Shown one piece after another: positions 41,958 to 51,352 of a DNA stretch of 64,000 nucleotides; position 1 is the first letter of the stretch; each line of letters begins with the position of its first letter. Origin of the DNA: Patescibacteria group bacterium (GTDB lineage Bacteria > Patescibacteriota > Patescibacteriia > 2-12-FULL-60-25); contig JAQTXZ010000001.1 of NCBI GenBank assembly GCA_028688515.1, positions 558,001 through 622,000 of the forward strand, read 5' to 3'. Both the position numbers and the translations under genes were made by a program. The notes beneath the pieces were generated by a model. That model had not been told where the DNA came from and made no database searches. It saw nothing but the letters and a program-made list of their open reading frames with translations.

Positions 41958-43238
41958 TTATTTCCAAACTATTGATTGACTGAAATTCTTGGGGATTGCA
42001 TCCGGGCCGATAGCCGCCAAAATCATCTTGCGCGGCGTTAGCAGCAATCCCGCCACCCTTCTTATATCCCCAACCGTGATTTTTTGCAACTGCGCAATGC
42101 GTTTTTCGGGCGTTTCGAGCTTGCGTTCATACAGCCACTGGCGGCCAAACCACTCCGCTCTAACAGCAGAATCCTCAAAGGCCAGCGCCAAACGGCCACG
42201 CGAGTTGTCTTTGGCGCGGCTAAGCTCGTCGTGGCTTACGGGCTCTTGGATTATCTTGTTAAGTTGGCCGTAAATCGCCTTTAACGCCTCCTTAACCCTG
42301 CCATGATCAAGCCCTGCGGCGACAGTGAACGCGCCTGTATCTTCGAGCGATTCGTGCATGGCGCCTATCGAATAGCACAAGCCAAGCTTTTCTCTTATCT
42401 CGACGAATAACCGCGACGACATGCCGCCGCCCAAAATCTTTGCAAGCATGCCTGCAATGTGTTTGTCGTGGTGTCCGTAAGGCAAACCGTAAAAACTTAA
42501 AGCCAGCTGCGTTTGTTCCGTAGCTTTTTTTTGCAAAGCAAACGGTTTTTTAGCCTTCATTGGTTCGTCGAAACACGCAAACGGCAAATCCTTATCGGAT
42601 TTGACGCGCGGGAGTTTGCCAAAAGTATTTTTAATCAAACCGATCGCACCCGGAGTGATTTTACCCGCGATGATGACAGTCATGCGCGACGGAATATAAT
42701 ACGCGTCTTTATATGCGACTAATTCACGCCTGGTGATTTTAGCGACGCTCTGGCGCGTACCTGCGATGTTTCTGCCTAACGGCGAACCGTAAAACATGTG
42801 CGACTCCAACAAATCCGAGAGATGTTCACGCGGATTATCCTCGTACATTTTTATTTCTTCGATAATCACCGTTCGCTCGCGATTCATTTCTGCCGGATCA
42901 AACTTGGAATTCTTGAGCATGTCGTGCAAAAGATCAACCGCTTCGTCAGTATGCGACGCATCCATTTTGATATAATAGCCGGTCAAATCTTTGCCCGTGT
43001 ACGCGTTAAACTCCGCTCCGTACCTGTCCAGCTCTTTAGAAATGTCGAGCGACGTAGGACGTTTATCTGTGCCTTTAAACATCAAGTGCTCGATAAAATG
43101 CGAGGCGCCTGTCAGCTTAACGGGTTCATAACGCGATCCGACTTTTACCAAAATCAAAAGTGTCATTGATTGCGCTTTTTGCGGCGCCTCGATCAACGTC
43201 AAACCGTTGGGTAATGTAATGCGTTTTACTTGTTCCAT
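41958..43238 (-). CDS. M16 (pitrilysin) zinc peptidase
   Basis: A 426-residue protein with the inverted zinc motif HFIEH in GASHFIEHLMFKG and the third ligand Glu in VIIEEIKMYEDNP. Length matches bacterial processing-peptidase-like M16 members. Starts 3 bp after the glycyl-tRNA synthetase stop. Confidence 0.9.
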   Translation of the reverse strand: MEQVKRITLPNGLTLIEAPQKAQSMTLLILVKVGSRYEPVKLTGASHFIEHLMFKGTDKRPTSLDISKELDRYGAEFNAYTGKDLTGYYIKMDASHTDEAVDLLHDMLKNSKFDPAEMNRERTVIIEEIKMYEDNPREHLSDLLESHMFYGSPLGRNIAGTRQSVAKITRRELVAYKDAYYIPSRMTVIIAGKITPGAIGLIKNTFGKLPRVKSDKDLPFACFDEPMKAKKPFALQKKATEQTQLALSFYGLPYGHHDKHIAGMLAKILGGGMSSRLFVEIREKLGLCYSIGAMHESLEDTGAFTVAAGLDHGRVKEALKAIYGQLNKIIQEPVSHDELSRAKDNSRGRLALAFEDSAVRAEWFGRQWLYERKLETPEKRIAQLQKITVGDIRRVAGLLLTPRKMILAAIGPDAIPKNFSQSIVWK

Positions 43239-43240
43239 AG

Positions 43241-44644
43241 TTAATCGAGATGACTGACAAACCAGTTTGCGAGCTCTGCTACCTTGATGCGCTCCTGCTT
43301 CATACTGTCGCGATCGCGAATCGTGACCGTGTCGGTTAGTGCCGCGTCTTCTCCCATGCCGACGGTGTCAAAATCGATTGTGACGCAGTACGGCGTTCCT
43401 ATTTCGTCTTGACGGCGATAACGCTTGCCCACGTTGCCGTTATCATCAAATTCGCAGGCAAATTGTTTTCTAAGTTCGTCGTAGATGCCCCGAGCCTTTT
43501 CGACAAGTTGAGGTTTGTTTTTTAAAAGAGGAAAGACCGCAACTTTGACCGGAGCGAGTTTTTTGGGAAACTTCATTACGATTCGAGTATCACCTTCTAT
43601 ATCCTCTTCGGTATAAGCCGCCAGCAGGGAGACAAGCATACTGCGATCCAACCCGAATGTCGGTTCTATAACGTGCGGCACATAGACTTCTCCGCTTTCA
43701 GTATCGCGGTACTCAAGTTTTTGTCCGGAATGTTTTGTATGATTAGAAAGATCGTAATCAGTGCGGTTGGCAAGTCCAAAAAGCTCTTTAAAGCCGCCGA
43801 ACGGAAATTCATATTCGATGTCTACGGTTTTTTTGGAGTAAAAAGACAATTTTTCTTTCGGATGCTCATAGCGGCGCAATTTGCTTTTTTGCGCGCCGAG
43901 CTCCAACGCAAATTCTTCTTGCGCCTGCAGCCATGTTTCGAACACGCTTTCCCAATCAACTCCGGGACTGATGAAATACTCTATTTCCATCTGCTCAAAC
44001 TCGCGCAAACGAAAAATAAAATTACCCGCCACAATTTCGTTTCTGAAAGCCTTGCCGATTTGCGCAATGCCGAACGGAACTTTGACGCGCATCGAGTCTA
44101 CGATGTTCTTAAACTCGATAAAAATGGCACCCGCCGTCTCCGGACGAAGATACGCGACTTCTTCCGTAACGCCGTCCGTGGAGTTCAATTTTGTCTTGAA
44201 CATCATGTTAAAATTGCGCACATCGGTCCAATCTCTTTTGCCGCAAGCCGGACATTTTACTTTTTCATCCAAAATCTTTTTCATCTCATCCAGATTGCCC
44301 TCCAAATCAACGCCGGCGACATCTTCCACAAGATGATCCGCGCGAAAACGTTTTTTGCAATTTTTACAGTCCACCAAAGCGTCGTTAAAATTAGTCGCAT
44401 GGCCCGAAGCCTCCCAAACTTTCGGATGCAAAATGATCGGGCCGTCCATGCCTACGACATTCTCCCTGTCTTGGACAAACTTTTTCCACCAAAGACTTTT
44501 AATGTTATTCTTGAGCCCGACTCCGTACGGGCCGTAAGTGTAAGAATTTGCAAAACCTCCGTAAATTTCGCTGCCCGGAAAAATAAATCCGCGGCGTTTG
44601 CAAAGCGAAACAATTTTTTCCATCAGATCGTTTTCATTGGACAT
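43241..44644 (-). CDS. glyS: Glycyl-tRNA synthetase (homodimeric, class II)
   Basis: A 467-residue class II synthetase of the alpha2 type: RRGFIFPGSEIYGGFANSY at the N-terminus, a Cys4 zinc-binding insertion (CKNCKKRF...CPACGKRDW), motif 2 FRNEI, motif 3 GLDRSMLVSLL, and an HGTP anticodon domain. Charges tRNA-Gly. First gene of a four-gene unit. Confidence 0.93.
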   Translation of the reverse strand: MSNENDLMEKIVSLCKRRGFIFPGSEIYGGFANSYTYGPYGVGLKNNIKSLWWKKFVQDRENVVGMDGPIILHPKVWEASGHATNFNDALVDCKNCKKRFRADHLVEDVAGVDLEGNLDEMKKILDEKVKCPACGKRDWTDVRNFNMMFKTKLNSTDGVTEEVAYLRPETAGAIFIEFKNIVDSMRVKVPFGIAQIGKAFRNEIVAGNFIFRLREFEQMEIEYFISPGVDWESVFETWLQAQEEFALELGAQKSKLRRYEHPKEKLSFYSKKTVDIEYEFPFGGFKELFGLANRTDYDLSNHTKHSGQKLEYRDTESGEVYVPHVIEPTFGLDRSMLVSLLAAYTEEDIEGDTRIVMKFPKKLAPVKVAVFPLLKNKPQLVEKARGIYDELRKQFACEFDDNGNVGKRYRRQDEIGTPYCVTIDFDTVGMGEDAALTDTVTIRDRDSMKQERIKVAELANWFVSHLD

Positions 44645-44649
44645 AAAAT

Positions 44650-44718
44650 TTAGTACTTGGTCCGAGGTACATGGTCCTGGTTATTAAGTACCTAGGACCT
44701 TTTTGTACCTAGGACATT
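44650..44718. repeat. Stuttered palindromic tract
   Basis: Words of the gtacttggtcc / gtacctaggacc type upstream of glyS. Confidence 0.6.
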
Positions 44719-45271
44719 ATATTGTTGTGACTTCCTTTTCCTTCTCATCCGCTTCGGATTGAATTTTTTCGTTGGCTTTTGCCACGGACTTATCGAGTTG
44801 TTCGAGCAGCGAAAAGCGCTCATCTTCCGTAATCACTTTAGCTTTTTCGTCTTGCATTATTTTGCCGCGGGTTTCTTCCCTGATATTGCGCACCGCGATG
44901 CGCGCCAACTCTGATTTTTGGTTGATGACTTTTACCAGCTCTTTGCGGTTTTCTTCCGTCATCGGCGGAAGATTGAGATGAATGACCGTGCCCGCTATTT
45001 TGGGGTTGATGCCCAAGCCCGATGCGGTAATCGCTTTTTCGATTTCTTTAACCAAATTTTTATCCCACGGCTCTATTTGGATCGTTCGCGCATCCGGCGT
45101 TGTGATTGATGCGACGCTTTTTAGATCCATATTTGAATCGTAAGCTTGAACGCGCAGATCTTCCACCAAACCGGCACTGGCGCGGTTCGTTCTAAGGTTC
45201 TTCAAATCTTTGACAAAATGTTCCAGAGCTTGTTCAAAATCCTGCTCCGCGGATTGTATGTGTTGAGACAT
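44717..45271 (-). CDS. frr: Ribosome recycling factor
   Basis: A 184-residue protein with the usual RRF layout: LKNLRTNRASAGLVEDLRV, IEPWDKNLVKEIEKAI, and IRNIREETRGKI. Releases ribosomes after termination together with EF-G. ATG 45271 matches the family start and follows a TTGACT-17-CATACT promoter. Confidence 0.93.
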   Translation of the reverse strand: MSQHIQSAEQDFEQALEHFVKDLKNLRTNRASAGLVEDLRVQAYDSNMDLKSVASITTPDARTIQIEPWDKNLVKEIEKAITASGLGINPKIAGTVIHLNLPPMTEENRKELVKVINQKSELARIAVRNIREETRGKIMQDEKAKVITEDERFSLLEQLDKSVAKANEKIQSEADEKEKEVTTI

Positions 45272-45283
45272 AAATATATGCTT

Positions 45284-45312
45284 AGTATGCAATAAATCAG
45301 CGATAAAGTCAA
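45284..45312 (-). promoter_or_regulatory. Promoter of frr
   Basis: TTGACT (45307-45312), 17-nt spacer, CATACT (45284-45289) on the minus strand, 12 nt before ATG 45271. Confidence 0.65.
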
Positions 45313-45344
45313 TTACAAAAAATCCGCACCTTGTCGCAGTCCCT

Positions 45345-45465
45345 CCTGTCATCTCGAGCGGAGTTGGACGAAGTCGAGAGATCTGGCTCGCGCCTCAAAC
45401 AATAGCAACTTTCATTATTAGCTAAGGGATTTCTCCACTCCACTCCGTTGCGGTCGAAATGACAG
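45345..45465. repeat. Dispersed repeat (gtcatctcgagcg...gaaatgacag)
   Basis: Left unit begins CCTGTCATCTCGAGCGGAG, right arm ends GGTCGAAATGACAG; the ends are inverted. Same family as 8883-9052 and 47548-47666. Confidence 0.75.
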
Positions 45466-45509
45466 AAGAGAAACGTTCGCAATGAACATACAAGACAAAT
45501 GTTGTGATG

Positions 45510-46586
45510 CTATTTTTTCTTCACCGGCGTGGTTCCGAGGTAGATCACGTTACCATCTTTCGAATCAACGTTGACGGCTGTCCCGGCGCCGGTGCTCGGC
45601 AAACGCTTAGTCTCCCAGCTTTGTCCGCCGTCTACGCTAAACACGACTGCGGTCGGGCCCGTGTAAACTATATTTTTGCCGTTATTCGGATCAACGGACA
45701 TTCGAGTAATCTTACCTTCGCCAACATCCGTCAAAAGCGTCATAGCTGTCCAAGTCGAACCTTGATCGTCGCTCTTCGCAATACCTGATTTATGAACGAC
45801 ATAAATGCGATTGTTGTTTGTCGGATCGATTACAACTTGAATGGTGCGTCTTGCCTCTGCGATATCTCCGAATTCTTTTTTGACCTGCAGCCAGGTGATT
45901 CCGCCATCCAACGTCTTCCATAACCCGTCTCCGTCCGTACCGGCGATAACCATACGCGAATCAACGGTGCTTACAACAAGTGAATTGATCGGCGCATTAG
46001 CTCGTTTAACGACTTGCCATTTAACACCCGCATCCGTTGACTTGAATATATCGCCGTCACTCGTACCGGAATAAAGCACCGTAGGATTAAACCAATCGAT
46101 GGCAATCTGCGTAAAAAATTTATCTGTGCGCGGATCGAAAAACACAACCTGCCAATCGCGTCCGCAAGTTGTCGTTTTATAAATCTTGTTTTGACTGGTT
46201 GCGTAAACAGTACATTTATTTTTATTGTCGACCGCAACGGTTTTTATATTCGTCGCATCTAGCGACTTAAATCTCTGCCAAGAGTCTCCCCCGTCTAGCG
46301 AATAAACCAAGCCGTAATTGCTCGTGCCCATGTAAACCGCCATGCGATCTTGAGGATCAATCGCCATGCTTTGCACCGCAAACTCCGCAGCCGCCGCTGT
46401 TAAACGCGGACCGTCGACGTAAGCTTTTTTATTCACCCACGTTTGCCCGTGATCGGAAGATTTCCACAGCCCGGTGTCAGGACCTGTCGGTCCGGTGGCC
46501 GCAGGAGCTCCGAACAAACATCCGGCGCCGAAAAGTGAAAGCCCCAATGTAACGGCTGAAAGACGCAATATTGATTTGAAGTGCAT
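45510..46586 (-). CDS. Lipoprotein with Asp-box (BNR/sortilin-like) beta-propeller
   Basis: A 358-residue protein with lipobox LSLFGAGC. The mature domain has six or more Asp-box repeats (SSDHGQTW, SLDGGDSW, STDAGVKW, TLDGGITW, SDDQGSTW, SVDGGQSW), typical of sialidase/VPS10-like propellers. Surface-exposed, probably ligand-binding. Starts 4 bp after the holB stop. No catalytic residues are identified. Confidence 0.8.
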   Translation of the reverse strand: MHFKSILRLSAVTLGLSLFGAGCLFGAPAATGPTGPDTGLWKSSDHGQTWVNKKAYVDGPRLTAAAAEFAVQSMAIDPQDRMAVYMGTSNYGLVYSLDGGDSWQRFKSLDATNIKTVAVDNKNKCTVYATSQNKIYKTTTCGRDWQVVFFDPRTDKFFTQIAIDWFNPTVLYSGTSDGDIFKSTDAGVKWQVVKRANAPINSLVVSTVDSRMVIAGTDGDGLWKTLDGGITWLQVKKEFGDIAEARRTIQVVIDPTNNNRIYVVHKSGIAKSDDQGSTWTAMTLLTDVGEGKITRMSVDPNNGKNIVYTGPTAVVFSVDGGQSWETKRLPSTGAGTAVNVDSKDGNVIYLGTTPVKKK

Positions 46587-46590
46587 ATTT

Positions 46591-47523
46591 TTAAGTTAGA
46601 CTCAAAGGAAAATATTTTGGATAAAGATTTGGCATCGGTAAATAATTACGAGACGCTTGAATCGCCGAGGCATCCAACATCAAACGCGGCGAAAGCGGGC
46701 CGCCGATGGCAGACTGCGCATCTGCGACGCCTTGCGCCAAAATCAAAGCCTGTTTGGCATCGCGATTAAAATCAGATCTGATGGCCAACATGCAAGATTC
46801 CATTGCCGAGCTCCATGCCGCTGCAACGTCTTCAGTCGACTCGCACTGTTTTTTCATTTCTTCAACCGCAGACATGCGATGGCCGATTGTCGGACCTGTA
46901 ACAAAACGCTCGGCAACATCAAAAAAAGTCCCGCCCTCGTCTTCGTCTTGCAATGCGATGCCGGGCCGACCGCGGCAAATAGAAGATTTTTGCTGCGCAT
47001 TTTGTTTGGAGAATCCTCGATCTTCGAGCGCTTGACGAATCGTTTCTTTCGGCACGAGTCCAAAGGGCACGCTCACTGTTCTGCTCAAGATCGTTGACGG
47101 AATGCGCGAAATATTTTCAGCCACTGCGACAAAAACCGCACCTGCAGGCGGCTCTTCCATTACTTTGAGAAGAGCATTGAATCCAGTTTCATTCAGACGA
47201 TCCAGCTTGGGCAAAAATGCCACAACTCGTTTTGAAATTTGCGGACGCTGATAAAGCCGCATCCGGTTATCTCTTACTGATTCGACTGAAACGTCCTTTT
47301 TCCCCTCTTCCGGCAAAAACATCACAACGTCCGGATGCAGATTCAAATCTTGATGCGCGTCAACGCCAACCAACGCTCTGACAAACTTATCGGCGACAAA
47401 AGTTTTACCAAGATGCGACGGTCCGTAAAACAAATACGAAAAAGCCGGGCACTCCACCCAAAGATCCAAAAGTTTAATTATTTGTTGATGACCGATGACT
47501 TCATCCCAACGATTTTGGGGCAT
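46591..47523 (-). CDS. holB: DNA polymerase III delta-prime-like subunit
   Basis: A 310-residue AAA+ protein of the clamp-loader type: MPQNRWDEVIGHQQIIKLLD, Walker A-like GPSHLGKT, KLDRLNETGFNALLKVMEEP, and the SRC-like LSRTVSVPF (Cys replaced by Thr). It loads the sliding clamp in the polymerase III complex. ATG 47523 follows an extended -10 box by 6 nt; the longer frame translates a dispersed repeat. Confidence 0.85.
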   Translation of the reverse strand: MPQNRWDEVIGHQQIIKLLDLWVECPAFSYLFYGPSHLGKTFVADKFVRALVGVDAHQDLNLHPDVVMFLPEEGKKDVSVESVRDNRMRLYQRPQISKRVVAFLPKLDRLNETGFNALLKVMEEPPAGAVFVAVAENISRIPSTILSRTVSVPFGLVPKETIRQALEDRGFSKQNAQQKSSICRGRPGIALQDEDEGGTFFDVAERFVTGPTIGHRMSAVEEMKKQCESTEDVAAAWSSAMESCMLAIRSDFNRDAKQALILAQGVADAQSAIGGPLSPRLMLDASAIQASRNYLPMPNLYPKYFPLSLT

Positions 47524-47529
47524 GGGGGC

Positions 47530-47538
47530 ATTATAGCA
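47530..47538 (-). promoter_or_regulatory. Extended -10 promoter of leaderless holB
   Basis: TGCTATAAT on the minus strand, 6 nt before ATG 47523. Confidence 0.65.
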
Positions 47539-47547
47539 TGATTTATT

Positions 47548-47666
47548 TGTCATTCCGAGCGAAGTGCCCAAACTAATGGCACGGAGTCGAGGAATCCCTT
47601 GTCTAACAGTACTAAAAGGGATTTCTCCACTGCGTTCACATCCGTTCACTCCGGTCGAAATGACAA
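47548..47666. repeat. Dispersed repeat (gtcattccgagcg...gaaatgaca)
   Basis: Begins TTTGTCATTCCGAGCGAAG and ends CCGGTCGAAATGACA. Same family as at 8883 and 45345. Confidence 0.75.
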
Positions 47667-47667
47667 T

Positions 47668-47700
47668 AAAAAAAGCGGCTCACAGATTCGTGAAGCCGCC
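47668..47700 (-). terminator. Intrinsic terminator of the second island
   Basis: On the minus strand GCGGCTTCAC / GTGAGCCGC hairpin (one bulge) followed by seven T. 37 bp after the stop of the 47738-49171 gene. Confidence 0.8.
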
Positions 47701-47737
47701 GTGTGACGAGAGGAGGAGGAAGGAACGCGACGAGCTG

Positions 47738-49171
47738 CTACGGACTAGTGACCGTGACCGTAGCGTTGTCGTCGACCTCGTTCTTAACCTCAGGGTTGCC
47801 GTAGACCGGCAGCGCGACAGTGTTCTGCCGCGGCTTTGCAGGCTCGCGACCAAACTCGTAGCCGAGCAGCAGCCACGCATTCTCGTCGAAATGCGCAGCG
47901 CGCTGATTGCCCATCTCCTCCGGGCGGGGAGGCGCGGCGTTAGTCACGCCGAGCCCGAGCCTGGCGCCGATGAACCACGGGTTGGCCGGGTTGAAGGTGT
48001 ATCGGATCTCGGGAAGCAGTCCGTACCAGTTGGACGTTCCGTTCTCGAACGTCGTGGTGCGGAACGACTTGCCCGCTGCCATGAGCAGCAAATCAGTCTG
48101 CGGGCCAAGCGCGGCGTTCAAGCCGAACGCCGTGTGAACCTCGACCATGTGATGGTCGTAGAACCGGTTGGCGTAGCCGCCGCCGACACCGGCGACAAAG
48201 CCGAGATCGCGCGAGCCGAACAGTCTGCAACCGAGTTCAAGTCCCTCCGACCCCTGAAAGTAGTCGAAGTTCTTGTTCAAGTGCAGCTCGCCGTAACCCG
48301 CGAGCCAGCAAGGCAGACCCCGGCCGCGTACCTCGTACTCTCCGGGCAGAGCCTCTGGGCGGAGCCCCGTACCACGTACATCGTTCTGACTGCCGGACGG
48401 GATCTGAGCGAGGCGACCTTTGATGCCGGCGATGTCGCGCGTGTTGGTCTGCTGACCTCGCTCGAGGTCGTTGACGCGCTCGACCAGGGCGTTGTACTGC
48501 GAGATGATCTTGTCCGCACGAGTGCGGACCTCATCCATCTTGCCGTTCGCCGTGTTGACGCCGTCGCGAATCTGCGTGAGTTGTTTGATCAACTCCGTCA
48601 GATCGACATTGGTCGTCGGTGACTTGCCTTGCTCGAGCGCCGTGACTCGCCTCTCGAGATCCTCGATGCGCTTAAGCGCATCGCGGTACATCAAGCACTC
48701 CTCGATAGTGGTTCGTGCTCCGTGAGCGTCGACCGTTACCGTCTTGGAGTACAAGCCGCCTTTCAGCTCGCAGCGACGCTTGTAGCTCATCGCGGGCGGC
48801 TGGTTGTGCCGCACTTGCGGCGGAGTCGTTGTCGGCGTCGTGCCGGTCGGCGGAGACGGCGGCGTGACCTGCGTGGGAACGCAGGACTGCGGACACTGCA
48901 ATGACGGGTTGTCGATGCAGGCCGAGAACCACGCCTGGTACTCGTCGAACTGTCCGTCTGTGACGCCCTGACATTCAGGCAATGCGCTACATTTGCCCTT
49001 GAAGTCGGGCTCGCGGCTGAGGCACATGTTGTACTGTGCCCCACACGCTCTCGCGCATGCCGCCGGGTTGGCGACGACAGGTTGTGGTGTGGACGCCGTG
49101 GGCTGTGCGTTGGCTGACCCTGCGAAAAGCAGGGCCAAGCCCATGATGATGGTGAAAAGTGCTCGTTTCAT
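47738..49171 (-). CDS. Secreted protein with coiled coil and probable beta-barrel tail
   Basis: A 477-residue protein with signal peptide MKRALFTIIMGLALLFAGSANA. The N-terminal region is Cys-rich (CARACGAQYNMCLS), followed by a Pro/Thr linker, a coiled coil (residues about 160-260, RIEDLERRVTALEQGK), and an alternating-hydrophobic C-terminal half (YGELHLNKNFDYFQGSEGLE; GLLPEIRYTFNPAN) like an outer-membrane barrel. Strong Shine-Dalgarno GAGGAGG. GC-rich. Barrel fold is inferred from pattern only. Confidence 0.65.
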   Translation of the reverse strand: MKRALFTIIMGLALLFAGSANAQPTASTPQPVVANPAACARACGAQYNMCLSREPDFKGKCSALPECQGVTDGQFDEYQAWFSACIDNPSLQCPQSCVPTQVTPPSPPTGTTPTTTPPQVRHNQPPAMSYKRRCELKGGLYSKTVTVDAHGARTTIEECLMYRDALKRIEDLERRVTALEQGKSPTTNVDLTELIKQLTQIRDGVNTANGKMDEVRTRADKIISQYNALVERVNDLERGQQTNTRDIAGIKGRLAQIPSGSQNDVRGTGLRPEALPGEYEVRGRGLPCWLAGYGELHLNKNFDYFQGSEGLELGCRLFGSRDLGFVAGVGGGYANRFYDHHMVEVHTAFGLNAALGPQTDLLLMAAGKSFRTTTFENGTSNWYGLLPEIRYTFNPANPWFIGARLGLGVTNAAPPRPEEMGNQRAAHFDENAWLLLGYEFGREPAKPRQNTVALPVYGNPEVKNEVDDNATVTVTSP

Positions 49172-49227
49172 CCCATTCCTCCTCGTAGTGGAGCTTTAAG
49201 CTCCGTTTTTCCGATGGGTATGACTTG

Positions 49228-49257
49228 TATTTACGCAAAATTAAGCGAATTTGTCAA
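49228..49257 (-). promoter_or_regulatory. Promoter of secreted coiled-coil protein
   Basis: On the minus strand TTGACA (49252-49257), 18-nt spacer, TAAATA (49228-49233). Confidence 0.6.
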
Positions 49258-49439
49258 GACCCCCTCATCCCAAACCGGAGCCCTCTATCCCCCATCCCCT
49301 TTCTCCCACAGATGCAGGAGAAAGGGGCGAAATTAAGAACCCCTCTCCTGCAAGCGTGGGAGAGGGGCAGGGCGTAAAGCCCCGTGGGGGCCACGCCCCT
49401 CTACGGGGGTGAGGGCGTAGCGGTGGTTGGGACAAATTT

Positions 49440-49478
49440 AAAAGCACCAGCAGATTGAGCGTCCTGTCTGGTGCTTTT
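49440..49478. terminator. Bidirectional terminator
   Basis: AAAAGCACCAG / CTGGTGCTTTT stem with a 17-nt loop, in the transcript downstream of the 49574-51019 gene. Confidence 0.7.
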
Positions 49479-49573
49479 CGGTTGGGTGTAGCCCTTCCGA
49501 TAGTTGAGAGTTTTTTCGTCAGTCTCTGCTCACGTGTGTGAGACTGACGGGTGAAAAGAGCGAGGGATTCGAA

Positions 49574-51019
49574 TCAGAGCGAGCCGACCACCTGCCCGTT
49601 CTTGTACGGGTACAGGCACTGCCCGACGCAGTTGGGGTCCGGGTTGCACCCCGAGCAGTTCAGATCCGGCGCGCCGTTCGAGATGAGCACATACTGCTGC
49701 TCGTTCGACGCATTCTCCGAACCCTCGTAGATGTACATCGTTCCCAGCGTGTGCCCGCATCCGCTTCCGGTGGCACAACTCGTGTCGCCCCAGTACTTCC
49801 CGTTCGGGAGAGCATTCTGGAACTCGAAGAGCGTGCTGCCGTGGCGGACCTGGAACGTGCACGAATACTTGCCGGACGCGACCTGGGTCATGTCGCAAAT
49901 CTTTGCCCAGCTGCGCGGAGGCTCACACGGAGGCTGCCACCAGCCGTCGAGCCGGTGGTTGCCCGTCGCCGGTGAATTCACGATAACCGCGACGATGGTG
50001 TCGTACTCGGTGGGGCCGTTGCATTCGCTTCCACCCGAGCCACCCGTTCCACCGCTGCCACCCGCGCCGCACGTGTTCCAGACCGCGCCGTTGTTGTCGT
50101 CGCAGTCGTCGTTGCTTGCGACGTAACCCGCGGGGGGCGTGGTCGACGTGGACTGGAGCGGCTGGCTCGCATTGCCGTGTCCGTCCCCGTCCGCATCGCG
50201 GTAGTAGGTGTAGGTCACCGTGCCGCAACCCTGATCGATCTGCCCATCGCAGTCGTCATCGATGCCGTTGCCGCAGGTCTCGGACTTTCCGGGGTTGATG
50301 TTCGGGTTACTGTCGTTGCAGTCGCCCGAGTTGTTGACGTAACCCGCGGGAGGCGAGGGGTACTGCGCGCACTGCGCGGGATCACCATACGTGTCACCGT
50401 CCGCATCGCGACAGTACGTGCCAGACACGGTCTTGCACTGGCACTCACCGAAGCCGGCGCCAGTATCCCAGCACCACTTGGTGCCGTCGTGGCTCGGACA
50501 CTCCTCGTTGCACGAGTATGACTGGAGCGGCGTGCACACCTGGCCGCTTCCGCCCGTGCCGCCGGTTCCGCAGCCCTCGTCGATCTGCCCGTTGCAGTTG
50601 TCGTCGAGGCCGTTGCTGCAGATCTCGGTCATGCCCGGGTTCACGTCGTGGCGGTTGTCGTCACAGTCGTTACCATTACCGACGAACCCGGACGGCTGCG
50701 TTGTCTGGTTGTACAGGCAATCCGCAGCGTTGCCGTAGCCGTCGGCGTCGGCGTCTCGACAGAAGGTGCCGGTCGGAAGCGGGCACTGGCACGTGCCATA
50801 CCCACTGCCGTCCTCGTAGCACCACTGCGAACCAGTGAGGCCGCCCGGACAAGCACAGTCGTGAACCGCATGCGGCTCACAGGCCGTTCCGCCCGTCCCG
50901 CCGCTGCCGCCTTCGCCTGCCGTGCCGCCAGTGCCCTCGGGATTCCACCTTGCGGTGTCCATCGAGCATCCGCCGACCACTGCCGCGAGAATCGAAACCA
51001 ACCAAACGAGCTTCTTCAT
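49574..51019 (-). CDS. MopE-like metal-binding-repeat lipoprotein
   Basis: A 481-residue protein. Lipoprotein signal MKKLVWLVSILAAVVGGC is followed by Gly/Thr-rich linkers (GTGGTAGEGGSGGTGGT) and repeated putative metal-binding motifs: CRDADADGYG...DCDDNRHDVNPG...CSNGLDDNCNGQIDEGC, seen about three times. The C-terminal 130 residues are a Trp/Cys-rich beta domain resembling starch-binding-type folds (STLFEFQNALPNGKYWGD). ATG 51019 is set by GGAGGA. The style is common in Myxococcota, suggesting transfer. Confidence 0.8.
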   Translation of the reverse strand: MKKLVWLVSILAAVVGGCSMDTARWNPEGTGGTAGEGGSGGTGGTACEPHAVHDCACPGGLTGSQWCYEDGSGYGTCQCPLPTGTFCRDADADGYGNAADCLYNQTTQPSGFVGNGNDCDDNRHDVNPGMTEICSNGLDDNCNGQIDEGCGTGGTGGSGQVCTPLQSYSCNEECPSHDGTKWCWDTGAGFGECQCKTVSGTYCRDADGDTYGDPAQCAQYPSPPAGYVNNSGDCNDSNPNINPGKSETCGNGIDDDCDGQIDQGCGTVTYTYYRDADGDGHGNASQPLQSTSTTPPAGYVASNDDCDDNNGAVWNTCGAGGSGGTGGSGGSECNGPTEYDTIVAVIVNSPATGNHRLDGWWQPPCEPPRSWAKICDMTQVASGKYSCTFQVRHGSTLFEFQNALPNGKYWGDTSCATGSGCGHTLGTMYIYEGSENASNEQQYVLISNGAPDLNCSGCNPDPNCVGQCLYPYKNGQVVGSL

Positions 51020-51352
51020 GATCGTCCTCCGAAGTCTTCGCGGCGCTGTGAGCGACCGCGGTTCATTGCGAGCGTTTGACTCAACGACAACATGTCGTTT
51101 TGTCTTCCCCTCCTTGTCCAAGATGCCGTGAACTCTAAAGGTCCGGATCTCAAACAATAATAGTAGTGCATCCTCTTTATCCATCACTGCATCCAAGATA
51201 AGGAGGGGAAATTTTTTATTGCAAATTGTCAATCAACATCTGCACAAACTAGTTATGCAGCGACATGAATCATCAAGTTATCAATGACTCGTGTCGGGAG
51301 AGGCAGAAAAGGAGTGGTTACCTTTTGCTGCCTCAAGCCGAGGGAGACTGGT
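51020..51352. other. 333-bp intergenic leader region
   Basis: No gene is supported. It contains a possible TTGCAA-18-TATCTT promoter (51195-51224, minus) and a leader of about 170 nt with hairpins CGACA-ACA-TGTCG (51085-51097) and GAG-CGTTTGA-CTC (51070-51082). Confidence 0.45.

Larger units (their letters stand above)
49172..49573. other. 402-bp intergenic region with promoter, hairpins and dispersed repeats
   Basis: No gene is seen. It holds a promoter for the downstream gene (49228-49257), the perfect palindrome GGAGCTT-T-AAGCTCC (49190-49204) in its leader, and a cluster of dispersed repeats (cccctctcctgc/ggagaggggcag type, about 49262-49433). It also holds a terminator (49440-49478) and a 10-bp hairpin CGTCAGTCTC/GAGACTGACG (49517-49549) without a T-run on the minus side. 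Confidence 0.7.

Noticed and set aside
47564-48622. Plus-strand ORF of 352 codons
   Set aside because: Antisense shadow of the secreted coiled-coil protein gene; starts inside a dispersed repeat.
49517-49549. Terminator of the MopE-like gene
   Set aside because: The hairpin is strong but on the minus strand is followed by A, not T; the better terminator is at 49440-49478.
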